Below are positions 6,141-13,663 of a DNA stretch of 14,493 bases, piece after piece. Origin of the DNA: DATKWV01 sp035529405. GTDB taxonomy: Bacteria; Planctomycetota; Phycisphaerae; Sedimentisphaerales; Anaerobacaceae. Position numbers and translations under genes: made by a program. Under the pieces are notes generated by a model. That model was given only the letters and a program-made list of their open reading frames with translations. It was not told the origin of the DNA and did not search any database. Within the stretch, counting starts at the first letter, position 1. Each line of letters begins with the position of its first letter. The DNA lies in NCBI GenBank assembly GCA_035529405.1, contig DATKWV010000010.1:1-14493 (forward strand), read 5' to 3'.

Positions 6141-8354
6141 TTATTGCCCGCCACTGTCCGCCTGCTGCGGCGGTACAGGGTCAAGGGTTTGGTTTAGATT
6201 TTCAACCAGCCTGAAATCCATACGCTTCAATATGTTCGCTGGGCCAAAGTGAACGGCTGCCAAAGACTGAGATTGCACTATATCCTCCCTGAAGGTCCGC
6301 GGTCCTTTCATCTGTTCGTATTGCTGCTGGTCGATACGGTTGATGGAAATGTTCTTGACGACATAATAGCTCATATCAGGCTTGAATTCCACAATCAGGG
6401 ACGCGCTTTGCCGCTGGTCCTGGCCTTCGCCCAGTAACGAGTAAAACTTGTCCACGAGTAGCCTTTCCTTGCTGCTGTATTTGAGCATGTATTGTGCCAT
6501 CGGGTCGCCGCTTGTCTGGGCGGCCACGGTATCGAGCGTGTCTTTGGATACCCTGCGCACGCTCGGGAAGGTTTGCAGCCGGAACGGCTCGGATTCACTT
6601 GCTGTTTTATCCGTGCTGTCGGTTTGCGATGTATGCAGTTCGTTGAATTGCTCAATTGCTTTTTCCCATCCCTTTTCAGTGACAACACGCACGAACTGTT
6701 CGGCATTGGCTTTTACGGTCTGCATTGCCGCCAGCTTCTTCAAATCCTCTGTAACTTTCTCTTTCACCGAATAATTTTCGGCAGCCTCGGCCGGGGCATC
6801 GTCGAGCGTAATTGTTTCTTTGCTTAAGGTGGTGTCTATGGCTTCGGCAGCGCGGGCTTTTTCGGCCTGCACAACACGGACCACTGCCATTATCCGGCCT
6901 GCAGCATCTTTTACCGGGCCGATGGTTTCGTACATCTTCGGCCTGGGTACGTCAAATGCCCCAAGCTCGCCGGCATCGATTTCCTCCACGCCGAATAAAA
7001 CCCTTGTCAGGCTGACAGGATTGTTTTGTCCGTACCCCCTCATATACAGCATTGCAAGCCGGTTGTCGGCACGTATATCATCGGCACTGAGCAAACCGGT
7101 CCTGCCTGAATATACTTTTATTGGGTATTTTCCGCCCACCTGCCCGGCAATAACCTCATAGTTAACGGCCGGTCTGTTGTCCCCCACCTGTTCGGTATCC
7201 CCTGGTTGCCACTGCGCTTCAGAAATAGTTTTTGCCTCTTGAAGTATGGCGTCGGCTTTTGCGTCAATTCTGTTGGTCTTCAGCAGTTGTGAAATACTGT
7301 CTGCGACCTCGGCGTAGCTTCTGGTTTCCGTTGTCGTTAAGGAATTCGGGTCGTTGGGGTCGGCTGGAATTTCCTGTGTGAATTGCGCCCTGTTTTTCTC
7401 ATAGTATTCTTCCATTTCTTCGTGTGTCGGGGCCGTTACTATCGAGGAAACATCGTCGAGCTTTATCGCCATATATTCGAAACTTGCCGCATCGGCAAGT
7501 TTATATCCGAAACCGTAAGGATTTTCCTCGCTTACATCGCCCGGTGAAATGTCCCTGTATTTGTTGAAATGCTCGAGGATTTGTTCCTCACTGGGCTGCT
7601 GCTGGCTGTCGGAGAATTTCGCCGATTCAATTCTCATAAATTCGACTTCGAGCGTTTCATTTTCCCAGCTTGCCTTGTGTCTTATCTCCAGGTCGGTATA
7701 ATCCTCCGCCGAGCACATCGCCCGGGCGTATTCGAGCACTGCCAGGGCCTTGCCGAATGTCGAGAGTATCTTTTGCTCATCGGCGCCTGTTCTGCTGATT
7801 ATGGGTGTGATTACACGCGCGTATGTGGCCTGCGGGAATATTCTCGGTATTATTTGTGCAAGGTGCCTGCCGACCATCTCGTTTGATACCCTTATGCCGG
7901 CCCGCTGCGCTTCGCTTGTCAGCAAAATCCAGTAAATATCGCTTTCAAAAGCTCGCCTGTATATGTCGTTGATTTGCCTGCTGCTTATCCTGTACCCGCC
8001 TGTTCTGACGGTTGATTTTACTATTCTGCTCAGTTCCGGAGAAATTGTCCGGTCGGCAAAAAGCACCTCGGCCAGCAGCACCGCTGTCAGGTCGGGTTGA
8101 CGCAGTTCACCTAAATTGATATTTCTTAACAGGTAATCGGCGCCGAGCATTTTGAGAATCTCCATCTCCTCTCGGGCCATGCTAAGGTCGTAATTTGTTA
8201 TCTTATTGCCCCCGGAGTACGCGATTGTCTGACGTTTCTGGCTTCGACCAAGCTGTTCGATATACGAACCGCCAATAAAGCCCGCCATCAGCACAATTAC
8301 CACAACCGCCATTACCTTGGTGTTGTTTTTACGAAACCACTTTACTAAATTCAT
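6141..8354 (-). CDS. Membrane-anchored SurA/PpiD-like protein without a clear parvulin domain
   Basis: A 737-residue protein with a short basic cytoplasmic N-terminus (MNLVKWFRKNNTK) and one membrane helix at about residues 14-30, the layout of PpiD, the inner-membrane periplasmic chaperone. A long helical region follows, resembling the SurA N-terminal domain: KITNYDLSMAREEME (51-65), ISSRQINDIYRRAFES, and SNEMVGRHLAQIIPRIFP. A later EEYYEKNRAQFTQEIP...SYAEVADSISQLL stretch resembles the element that precedes the rotamase domain in PpiD. I cannot find the GGDLG-type core of a parvulin (PPIC) domain, so isomerase activity is doubtful; a chaperone role is more likely. GGAG (complement of 8362-8365) lies 7 bases before the ATG. 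It is the first gene of the operon and diverges from hemL. Family assignment is moderate. Confidence 0.75.
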   Translation of the reverse strand: MNLVKWFRKNNTKVMAVVVIVLMAGFIGGSYIEQLGRSQKRQTIAYSGGNKITNYDLSMAREEMEILKMLGADYLLRNINLGELRQPDLTAVLLAEVLFADRTISPELSRIVKSTVRTGGYRISSRQINDIYRRAFESDIYWILLTSEAQRAGIRVSNEMVGRHLAQIIPRIFPQATYARVITPIISRTGADEQKILSTFGKALAVLEYARAMCSAEDYTDLEIRHKASWENETLEVEFMRIESAKFSDSQQQPSEEQILEHFNKYRDISPGDVSEENPYGFGYKLADAASFEYMAIKLDDVSSIVTAPTHEEMEEYYEKNRAQFTQEIPADPNDPNSLTTTETRSYAEVADSISQLLKTNRIDAKADAILQEAKTISEAQWQPGDTEQVGDNRPAVNYEVIAGQVGGKYPIKVYSGRTGLLSADDIRADNRLAMLYMRGYGQNNPVSLTRVLFGVEEIDAGELGAFDVPRPKMYETIGPVKDAAGRIMAVVRVVQAEKARAAEAIDTTLSKETITLDDAPAEAAENYSVKEKVTEDLKKLAAMQTVKANAEQFVRVVTEKGWEKAIEQFNELHTSQTDSTDKTASESEPFRLQTFPSVRRVSKDTLDTVAAQTSGDPMAQYMLKYSSKERLLVDKFYSLLGEGQDQRQSASLIVEFKPDMSYYVVKNISINRIDQQQYEQMKGPRTFREDIVQSQSLAAVHFGPANILKRMDFRLVENLNQTLDPVPPQQADSGGQ

Positions 8355-8423
8355 GTTTTTGCTCCGCCAACGCCATAGCTATACGCACTAAAGACTGTTT
8401 CCGGTACATAACTTTTGCAGTAG

Positions 8424-8451
8424 AGTATAGTTGCCATGGCGTTTATTGCAA
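8424..8451 (-). promoter_or_regulatory. Likely promoter of the SurA/PpiD-like operon
   Basis: On the minus strand TTGCAA (8451-8446) and TATACT (8429-8424) are 16 bases apart, matching 4 and 5 of 6 sigma70 consensus bases. The start would be near 8417, leaving a leader of about 60 bases. Confidence 0.4.
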
Positions 8452-8514
8452 GAAAAATAGCCGCTCGCGCAGCCTGAAAGGTTATAAATTGCAGTTTACC
8501 ACGTACGAAACCAT

Positions 8515-8543
8515 TTGAACGCAGCGCGTTTTTTGCTTAAAAT
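8515..8543 (+). promoter_or_regulatory. Possible hemL promoter very close to the start codon
   Basis: TTGAAC (8515-8520) and TAAAAT (8538-8543) are 17 bases apart, matching 4 and 5 of 6 consensus bases. Transcription from here would begin near 8550, only a few bases before the ATG at 8554, giving an almost leaderless mRNA. It is one of several possible readings of this divergent region. Confidence 0.25.
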
Positions 8544-8553
8544 ACAGGGCAAA

Positions 8554-9867
8554 ATGGGCTCCAAACCAAATAAGCATCAACGCTCGGCAGGTGCATTCGA
8601 ACGTGCACAGGGGCTTTTGCCCGGCGGCGTCAATTCGCCCGTGCGGGCATTTGCGGACGTCGGGTGCACGCCGCTTTTTATCGCTGCCGCCCGCGGCTCC
8701 AGAATATATGACATTGACGGCAATGAATACATCGACTATGTCGGTTCCTGGGGCCCGATGATACTCGGCCATGCACATCCGAAGGTTATTCAAGCCGTAA
8801 CCTCTGCCGCCGAAAAAGGCACTTCTTTCGGAGCACCTACCCTCGCGGAAACGTCACTCGCCGAAAAAATCATCACCGCCTTTGATTCCATAGAAAAAGT
8901 ACGTTTCGTCAGCAGCGGCACTGAAGCGGTCATGACCGCCGTCAGACTGGCACGAGCGTTCACCGGAAGGGATATGATAATCAAAATGGCCGGCGGATAC
9001 CACGGCCACAGCGATTCGCTGCTGGTGGCTGCCGGGTCAGGGCTGGCATCGGGGACTCTGGCCTCAAGCGCCGGTATCCCAGGCGACATTGCAAAGCTGA
9101 CATGCGTAATACCTTATAACGATTCCCAGGCAGCCAAAGCCGTATTCGAAACCCACCGCCAGCAGATTGCCGCTGTACTTGTCGAGCCGATAGCCGCCAA
9201 TATGGGGGTGGTACCGCCGCTGGCGGGCTATCTTCAGGCGCTTCGCCAGTTATGCGATGAAAACAATTGCGTGCTGATATTTGACGAGGTAATAACCGGT
9301 TTTCGCGTTTCCGCCGGCGGCGCTCAGCAGCTTTACGGCGTAAAAGCGGACCTGACCTGCCTCGGCAAGATAATAGGCGGCGGATTACCTTTAGCGGCGG
9401 TCGCCGGCCGAAGTGAGATTATGGACTATCTTGCGCCCGTCGGGCCGGTCTATCAGGCCGGTACGCTCAGCGGAAACCCGCTGGCAACCGCAGCGGCAAA
9501 TGCCACACTCGATATTCTCCTGAACGACAATTGCTACCGGGAACTGGAATCGACAGCCGCTTTGTTGGAAAAAGGACTAACTGACGCTGCCGAACAGGCC
9601 CATCTGCCTGTCAGGATTAATCGTGTGGGTTCGCTTATGAGTTGCTTTTTCACCGACAGGCCGGTCATCTGTTTCGACCACGTCAAAGCGACCGATATCG
9701 GGCAATTCAGGAAGTTCTTCGCCCTGATGCTGGAAGAGGGCATTTATTTGGCCCCCAGCGCATTCGAAGCTATGTTTGTTTCACTTGCCCACACGCAGCG
9801 TGATATTGAGAAAACTATTGAAGCTGCCGAAAAAAGCTTTCGTATAATAAAACAGGGCCTGATGTAG
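8554..9867 (+). CDS. hemL: Glutamate-1-semialdehyde 2,1-aminomutase
   Basis: This PLP enzyme makes 5-aminolevulinate from glutamate-1-semialdehyde in the C5 tetrapyrrole (haem) route. At 437 residues it is close to the usual 425-430. Motifs in order: FERAQGLLPGGVNSPVRAF near the N-terminus, IDGNEYIDYVGSWGPMILGHAHP, the phosphate-binding FVSSGTEAVMTAVRLAR, GGYHGHSD, LIFDEVITGFR with the PLP-ring Asp, and LGKIIGGGLPLAAVAGR with Lys272 forming the Schiff base, then GTLSGNPLA. I chose ATG 8554 because the protein then begins like other HemL proteins (M.SK...S...FERA); it has AGGG (8546-8549) before it at a short spacing. An upstream in-frame TTG at 8515 would add 13 unconserved residues. hemA is not in the window. 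Confidence 0.96.
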   Translation: MGSKPNKHQRSAGAFERAQGLLPGGVNSPVRAFADVGCTPLFIAAARGSRIYDIDGNEYIDYVGSWGPMILGHAHPKVIQAVTSAAEKGTSFGAPTLAETSLAEKIITAFDSIEKVRFVSSGTEAVMTAVRLARAFTGRDMIIKMAGGYHGHSDSLLVAAGSGLASGTLASSAGIPGDIAKLTCVIPYNDSQAAKAVFETHRQQIAAVLVEPIAANMGVVPPLAGYLQALRQLCDENNCVLIFDEVITGFRVSAGGAQQLYGVKADLTCLGKIIGGGLPLAAVAGRSEIMDYLAPVGPVYQAGTLSGNPLATAAANATLDILLNDNCYRELESTAALLEKGLTDAAEQAHLPVRINRVGSLMSCFFTDRPVICFDHVKATDIGQFRKFFALMLEEGIYLAPSAFEAMFVSLAHTQRDIEKTIEAAEKSFRIIKQGLM

Positions 9868-9872
9868 CTGTG

Positions 9873-9909
9873 CGGTATGGCTGCAAATAAATATCTTGCA
9901 CATTTACCG
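9873..9909 (+). other. Imperfect hairpin after hemL
   Basis: CGGTA (9873-9877) with TACCG (9905-9909), and inside it TGCAA (9882-9886) with TTGCA (9896-9900), give a two-part stem. It lacks a following T-run, so terminator function is uncertain. Confidence 0.3.
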
Positions 9910-9924
9910 GCCCGAAAGCATAAT
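9896..9924 (+). promoter_or_regulatory. Weak candidate promoter for the 10016 gene
   Basis: TTGCAC (9896-9901) and CATAAT (9919-9924) are 17 bases apart. The -10 is good (5 of 6) but the -35 is poor (3 of 6). It would leave a leader of about 85 bases. Confidence 0.25.
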
Positions 9925-10015
9925 GAAGTTATCAGTTGTATGAAATGTCGATAGCATCGGGCAAAGTTTATGACAGAATAGGCCGTACCCGACCACAAAT
10001 TTAGGAGATTAAGAT

Positions 10016-10765
10016 ATGGAACAGGAGCAGGAAAAACAAAACAATTTACTTGACTCTACCGATTGTCTTGAGGCGGTTGGGGTCTTCAGAACGTGGAAGA
10101 ACATTCTGTTTTTGATAGTTCTTTTGTGCCTGTTGCTGTTGCAGGGCGCTTTTTGGCTTGCGAATATGGGTTGTGTCAGGGTCGATGAACAGCCCGCTGC
10201 GGTTGAACCAAAGAGTCAGGCCGCTATGCAGGAACAGGCGCCGCCTGTTGTGCCCGAAATCGAGCAGGCCGCCCAGCAGGCCGCTGCCCCAAACCAGCCC
10301 GCCGAAGCCGTACCGGCGCCCGAAAAAACGAAAAGGAAAATCAGCCTGCGCCTGGGCATTAAGGCAAAACAGTTGACCGGCCTTGTGCGTGCGCTTAACT
10401 TTATCCTCGTACCCGCGGCGGTGCTTTACTGCCTGACGATTCTGTTCAGCCTGAAACTGTCGCTGCTTGGCCGACTGGGCGGAATAAACCACATAACGCG
10501 GGCGTTTTTTATCTCGCTGGTTCTGGTTGTCGTACTGATGCCGTGGCAGAAGTTATTTACCCCCGTTATTTTCGGGGTAATATATACTCCGCAAGAGCTG
10601 CTGAAGGCCTGCCGGGCCGGTGAACACTGTAAGACACCGTCAGCGATATTTCACTACTTCCGTTTTACGGCTTTATGGGTCGCGGCCCTGTTGCTGCTTA
10701 TCGGCTCGCAGGTTCGCACGCACCGCTGGGTACAGGCTGTTGTTCGCCGGCTTGAGGTAATATAA
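10016..10765 (+). CDS. Hypothetical multi-pass membrane protein with an Ala/Pro/Gln-rich loop
   Basis: A 249-residue protein with a likely membrane helix at about residues 29-50, then a 55-residue segment rich in Ala, Pro, Gln and Glu (57-104), a basic patch (KTKRKISLRLGIKAK), and about three more helices near 128-149, 162-178 and 214-231. The low-complexity segment looks like a flexible linker on one side of the membrane. I recognise no family and no catalytic motif. TAGGAG (10002-10007) is 8 bases before the ATG, a strong start. The stop overlaps the start of the dehydrogenase gene by one base (TAATG), so the two are co-transcribed and probably translationally coupled. Its function may relate to that enzyme, but nothing in the sequence shows how. 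Confidence 0.8.
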   Translation: MEQEQEKQNNLLDSTDCLEAVGVFRTWKNILFLIVLLCLLLLQGAFWLANMGCVRVDEQPAAVEPKSQAAMQEQAPPVVPEIEQAAQQAAAPNQPAEAVPAPEKTKRKISLRLGIKAKQLTGLVRALNFILVPAAVLYCLTILFSLKLSLLGRLGGINHITRAFFISLVLVVVLMPWQKLFTPVIFGVIYTPQELLKACRAGEHCKTPSAIFHYFRFTALWVAALLLLIGSQVRTHRWVQAVVRRLEVI

Positions 10766-11652
10766 TGCCCCCGGAACGGATTGGCTTTATCGGCACCGGC
10801 ATTATGGGCCTGCCGATGGCGGAAAATCTGCTCAAGGCCGGTTATTCTCTGACCGTACACACACGCACCATATCAAAAGCCCGCCCATTGATTTCCCAGG
10901 GGGCAAGGTGGGCCGACTGTCCTGCTGATACCGCCGAAAACAGCGATTTTCTCATTACCTGCCTTCCTGATACGCCGGATGTCGATGAAGTGCTTCTTGG
11001 CCCAAAAGGCGTAATAAAAACCGCAAAACCGCCCCTGATATGCATCGATACCAGCACCATATCCCCGCAGCAAACAAGGCGCATCGGTGCCCAGCTTGCC
11101 GAAAAGGGTGTGACCTTAATAGACGCACCGGTAAGCGGCGGTCAGGCCGGCGCCATAGAAGGCAAACTATCGATTATGGTCGGCGGGCCGGCACACGCTG
11201 TTGAAAAGGTCCGGCCACTTCTGCAAATCCTTGGTCGCAAAATCACACACTGCGGCCCGCTGGGCTGCGGCCAGTTGACCAAACTCGCCAACCAGGTAAT
11301 GGTCATTCACACCATAATCAGCGTTGCCGAGGGCCTGGCCTTTGCCGAGAAGGCTGGCCTTGATTTGCAGACCACGCTCGATGTTACCACCGCAGGCGCT
11401 GCCTCGAGCGCATCGCTTAAAGCACTGGGGCCGAAGATAATAGCCGGTGACTTTAAGCCGGCTTTTATGGTCGATTTGCAGCAGAAGGATTTAAGGCTTG
11501 TGCTGGAGTATGCCAGCCGGATAAAACAGCCCCTGCCGGGGGTCGCTTTGGCCAATCAGTTACTGGGGGTACTTCAGGCCCAGGGCCGGGGCCGTGACGG
11601 CACACAGGCAATGATAGATGTAATCCGTCAGATGGGTCGAAAACCTGCTTGA
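10765..11652 (+). CDS. Beta-hydroxyacid dehydrogenase, GarR (tartronate semialdehyde reductase)-like
   Basis: A 295-residue NAD(P)-dependent enzyme of the 3-hydroxyisobutyrate/6-phosphogluconate dehydrogenase superfamily. The N-terminal Rossmann fold has GFIGTGIMG (residues 7-15). Next are DTSTISP, the substrate-binding DAPVSGG (120-126), and the catalytic GCGQLTKLANQ, with Lys173. The KLANQ wording matches E. coli GarR, as does the C-terminal FKPAFMVDLQQKDL. This points to 2-hydroxy-3-oxopropionate (tartronate semialdehyde) reductase, but 3-hydroxyisobutyrate, glyoxylate or succinate-semialdehyde reduction are possible in this family. The exact substrate cannot be read from the sequence, so no gene symbol is given. 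It starts inside the stop of the preceding membrane-protein gene. Length and all key residues are normal. Confidence 0.93.
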   Translation: MPPERIGFIGTGIMGLPMAENLLKAGYSLTVHTRTISKARPLISQGARWADCPADTAENSDFLITCLPDTPDVDEVLLGPKGVIKTAKPPLICIDTSTISPQQTRRIGAQLAEKGVTLIDAPVSGGQAGAIEGKLSIMVGGPAHAVEKVRPLLQILGRKITHCGPLGCGQLTKLANQVMVIHTIISVAEGLAFAEKAGLDLQTTLDVTTAGAASSASLKALGPKIIAGDFKPAFMVDLQQKDLRLVLEYASRIKQPLPGVALANQLLGVLQAQGRGRDGTQAMIDVIRQMGRKPA

Positions 11653-11728
11653 TGGAAGTGGTTTCATTTTGAAAAAATCTATTATCTGCGGTGCTGTCAC
11701 TTCGAATCCCGCGTTTGCAAAAACCGCT
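11653..11728. other. Short gap between converging genes
   Basis: Seventy-six bases between the dehydrogenase and cyclophilin stops. GCGGT and ACCGC can pair across it, but the loop is large and no T-run follows. I see no convincing terminator. Confidence 0.3.
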
Positions 11729-12349
11729 TTACTTTTTCCCAGGCACTTTGGCCGACTTTATTACTACAGGTTCCACCGGTACATCCGCCATCCCGTTTTT
11801 CGTTGTTGTTTTTACGGCCGCGATGGCGTCCACCACTTCCATTCCTTCGATTACTTTGCCGAAGACCGCGTAGCCCGGGTTGCGATTCTCGACATAATTT
11901 AAAAAGTCATTGTCCTTGTGATTGATGAAAAACTGCGATGTTGCGCTGTCGGGGTTGGATGTCCTTGCCATGGCTATGGTGCCTCTGGCGTTTTTCAGGC
12001 CGTTCCCGGCCTCGTTGACAATCGGCTTGTTTGTTGCTTTTTGCGCCATATCAGCCGTAAAGCCGCCGGTCTGTATCATAAAGTTCGGTATGACCCTGTG
12101 GAATATAACGCCGTCGTAAAATCCTTTTTCCACGTATTCGAGGAAATTCTTTACCGTAATCGGCGCAGCCTGCGGGTTAAGTTCCACGACTATATTTCCC
12201 TTTGTGGTTTCCAACCTGACTTTTGTTGATTCTTCAACCATGTCTTTTGACCTCCCTGATACCTTGAAATTCGCCTTTGATAAAATGACAACGGCAAAAG
12301 CCGCCATCGCCGTGATAAATGCCAGATACCACCAAACCTTTACCTTCAT
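11729..12349 (-). CDS. Membrane-anchored cyclophilin-type peptidyl-prolyl cis-trans isomerase
   Basis: Cyclophilins speed cis-trans isomerisation of proline bonds during folding. The 206-residue protein begins with a hydrophobic helix (about residues 6-24) after MKVK, so it is probably anchored facing the periplasm or exported. The cyclophilin domain runs from about residue 43 to 202. Visible active-site residues, by comparison with human cyclophilin A, are Arg85 in FHRVIPNFMIQTGG, Phe90, Gln93, and Gln139/Phe141 in SATSQFFIN. The position of the human tryptophan is Phe149, as in E. coli PpiA/PpiB, which usually means weak cyclosporin binding. GGAGG lies 8 bases before the ATG on the minus strand. 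It follows the propeller gene by 80 bases and may belong to the same operon. It converges with the GarR-like gene. Confidence 0.95.
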   Translation of the reverse strand: MKVKVWWYLAFITAMAAFAVVILSKANFKVSGRSKDMVEESTKVRLETTKGNIVVELNPQAAPITVKNFLEYVEKGFYDGVIFHRVIPNFMIQTGGFTADMAQKATNKPIVNEAGNGLKNARGTIAMARTSNPDSATSQFFINHKDNDFLNYVENRNPGYAVFGKVIEGMEVVDAIAAVKTTTKNGMADVPVEPVVIKSAKVPGKK

Positions 12350-12429
12350 AAAATATTCCTCCCTTTATAATCGGGCATTTTTTGTTCTGTACCGTCCCCT
12401 GGGCAACACCGGCATTATCACCCTTTATT

Positions 12430-13650
12430 TCACCGTTTTTTGACAATTGCATCGTTGCGCCACAGGTGCAGGTACTGGTAACTGTCCCATGCTATACTGA
12501 GAATATCCAGGTCCCCGTCATTGTCCATATCGAATACCTGTGCGCCGAGGTGACTTTCTTTACCTGTATCGACAATATGTTCGGTAAAGTTTCCTTTGCC
12601 GTCGTTTTCCCAGACCTGCATTTTCTTTGTCCCGCGGTGCTCAGCGGTAATCAGGTCGATGTCACCATCATTATCCATATCGGCAATGTCGAGGTTATTG
12701 GTGGTATTCTGAGTTGCAACCGTATGCCGTAGCCAGTTTTCGCTTGTTGGTGCGCCGGCCCGCCCGTACCAGAATATGTGAGCATCCTCAGGTTCGGGCC
12801 ATCGTTCCTCGGTAACTATAATATCTGCCCGGCCGTCCGAATCCACGTCCGCAACGGCAACCCTGTCGGCAAGATGAATTGTCGTGCCGACATCATGCAA
12901 CTTCCAGTCAGCCGTGCCGTTGCCGGGGTTCTCCCACCACCCGACAGACATACCCGCGTCCCTTGCCTTTTCTCCGTATCCTGCCGCAATATCGATGTCA
13001 CCGTCTCCGTCGATGTCGCCCGTGCCTATGCCTTCCTCCGATGCCTGGCCGGCTATACGGGTTTTCGGCCAGTTGCCTGCGCCGGGATTATAAGGTATCT
13101 GCAGATAGTAAATTCCGTCACCGCTGCTGAGCAGTATTTCCGGTTTGCCGCCGGCTGTTATCTGCGCAAGCCTGAAGCCCTGGCCGTTGACATGGCCGGT
13201 TTTCGGCAATACTCCAATCCTGGTTGCTTTCCAGCTATTTCCCTGTTTGTCTTGCGCCTGCAGCCAATACACATCCGGCAGTGCCTCGCCGATTATGTCG
13301 CTGTACCTGTCCGAGTCAACATCCACAAACAGCATACCATCGACATTAATACCCAGGTCCGCTCGCTGCCACCTGTCGGCCATATCCCCGCCTGGATTGC
13401 GATAGAGGTACCGGCCTGAAACTATGTCCCTGTAACCGTCACCCGTTACGTCACACGCACTTAAACCGAAATACCTCACCCCCTTCGGCTCGGCGAAATC
13501 ACCCCACTTGCCGCGTTCGCTGTCAACTTCAATGTATGTCCACTTATCCAGGCTAATCGCCGCTGTCTTATTCAACGGCGCACATGATACGCCTGCCATC
13601 TGCAAACAAACCACAACAATCAGTTTTAACATGATTTTCCAGGAACACAT
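12430..13650 (-). CDS. Secreted FG-GAP/VCBS protein, one predicted seven-bladed propeller
   Basis: A 406-residue protein with an N-terminal signal peptide (MLKLIVVVCLQMAGVSC within the first 25 residues); the Cys after GVS could make it a lipoprotein, though the lipobox is not canonical. ATG at 13632 is an alternative start. Seven repeats follow. In order their loops read DVTGDG, DVDSDR, a degenerate AQITAGGKPEI, DIDGDG, DVDSDG, DMDNDG and DMDNDG. This matches one alpha-integrin-type propeller. From LDKWTY to LWRNDA it aligns end to end with the second half of the 1584-4055 protein, with the same degenerate third blade. CCTCC at 13658-13662 (GGAGG on this strand) is 7 bases before the start and just inside the gap after the upstream gene, whose stop is 13 bases away. 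No catalytic motif is visible; surface binding or adhesion is likely. Confidence 0.88.
   Translation of the reverse strand: MCSWKIMLKLIVVVCLQMAGVSCAPLNKTAAISLDKWTYIEVDSERGKWGDFAEPKGVRYFGLSACDVTGDGYRDIVSGRYLYRNPGGDMADRWQRADLGINVDGMLFVDVDSDRYSDIIGEALPDVYWLQAQDKQGNSWKATRIGVLPKTGHVNGQGFRLAQITAGGKPEILLSSGDGIYYLQIPYNPGAGNWPKTRIAGQASEEGIGTGDIDGDGDIDIAAGYGEKARDAGMSVGWWENPGNGTADWKLHDVGTTIHLADRVAVADVDSDGRADIIVTEERWPEPEDAHIFWYGRAGAPTSENWLRHTVATQNTTNNLDIADMDNDGDIDLITAEHRGTKKMQVWENDGKGNFTEHIVDTGKESHLGAQVFDMDNDGDLDILSIAWDSYQYLHLWRNDAIVKKR
12448..13551 (-). repeat. Propeller module, copy 2 of an inverted paralogous pair
   Basis: The opposite-strand counterpart of 2886-3977, nearly the same length (1104 against 1092 bases), with matching order of all seven repeats. 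Confidence 0.8.
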
Positions 13651-13663
13651 CTTTATACCTCCC

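Noticed and set aside
5720..6184. Alternative minus-strand frame overlapping the four-helix membrane gene
   Set aside because: The 5728-6132 frame has regular membrane helices and fits the operon spacing; this one is polar, Arg-rich and overlaps two genes.
11701..11709. TTCGAATCC resembling a tRNA T-loop
   Set aside because: No matching acceptor stem, anticodon arm or D-arm around it; it lies in the gap between two converging genes.
12778..13419. Open frame on the plus strand across the second propeller gene
   Set aside because: Antisense shadow of the same repeat type; its protein has no family features.
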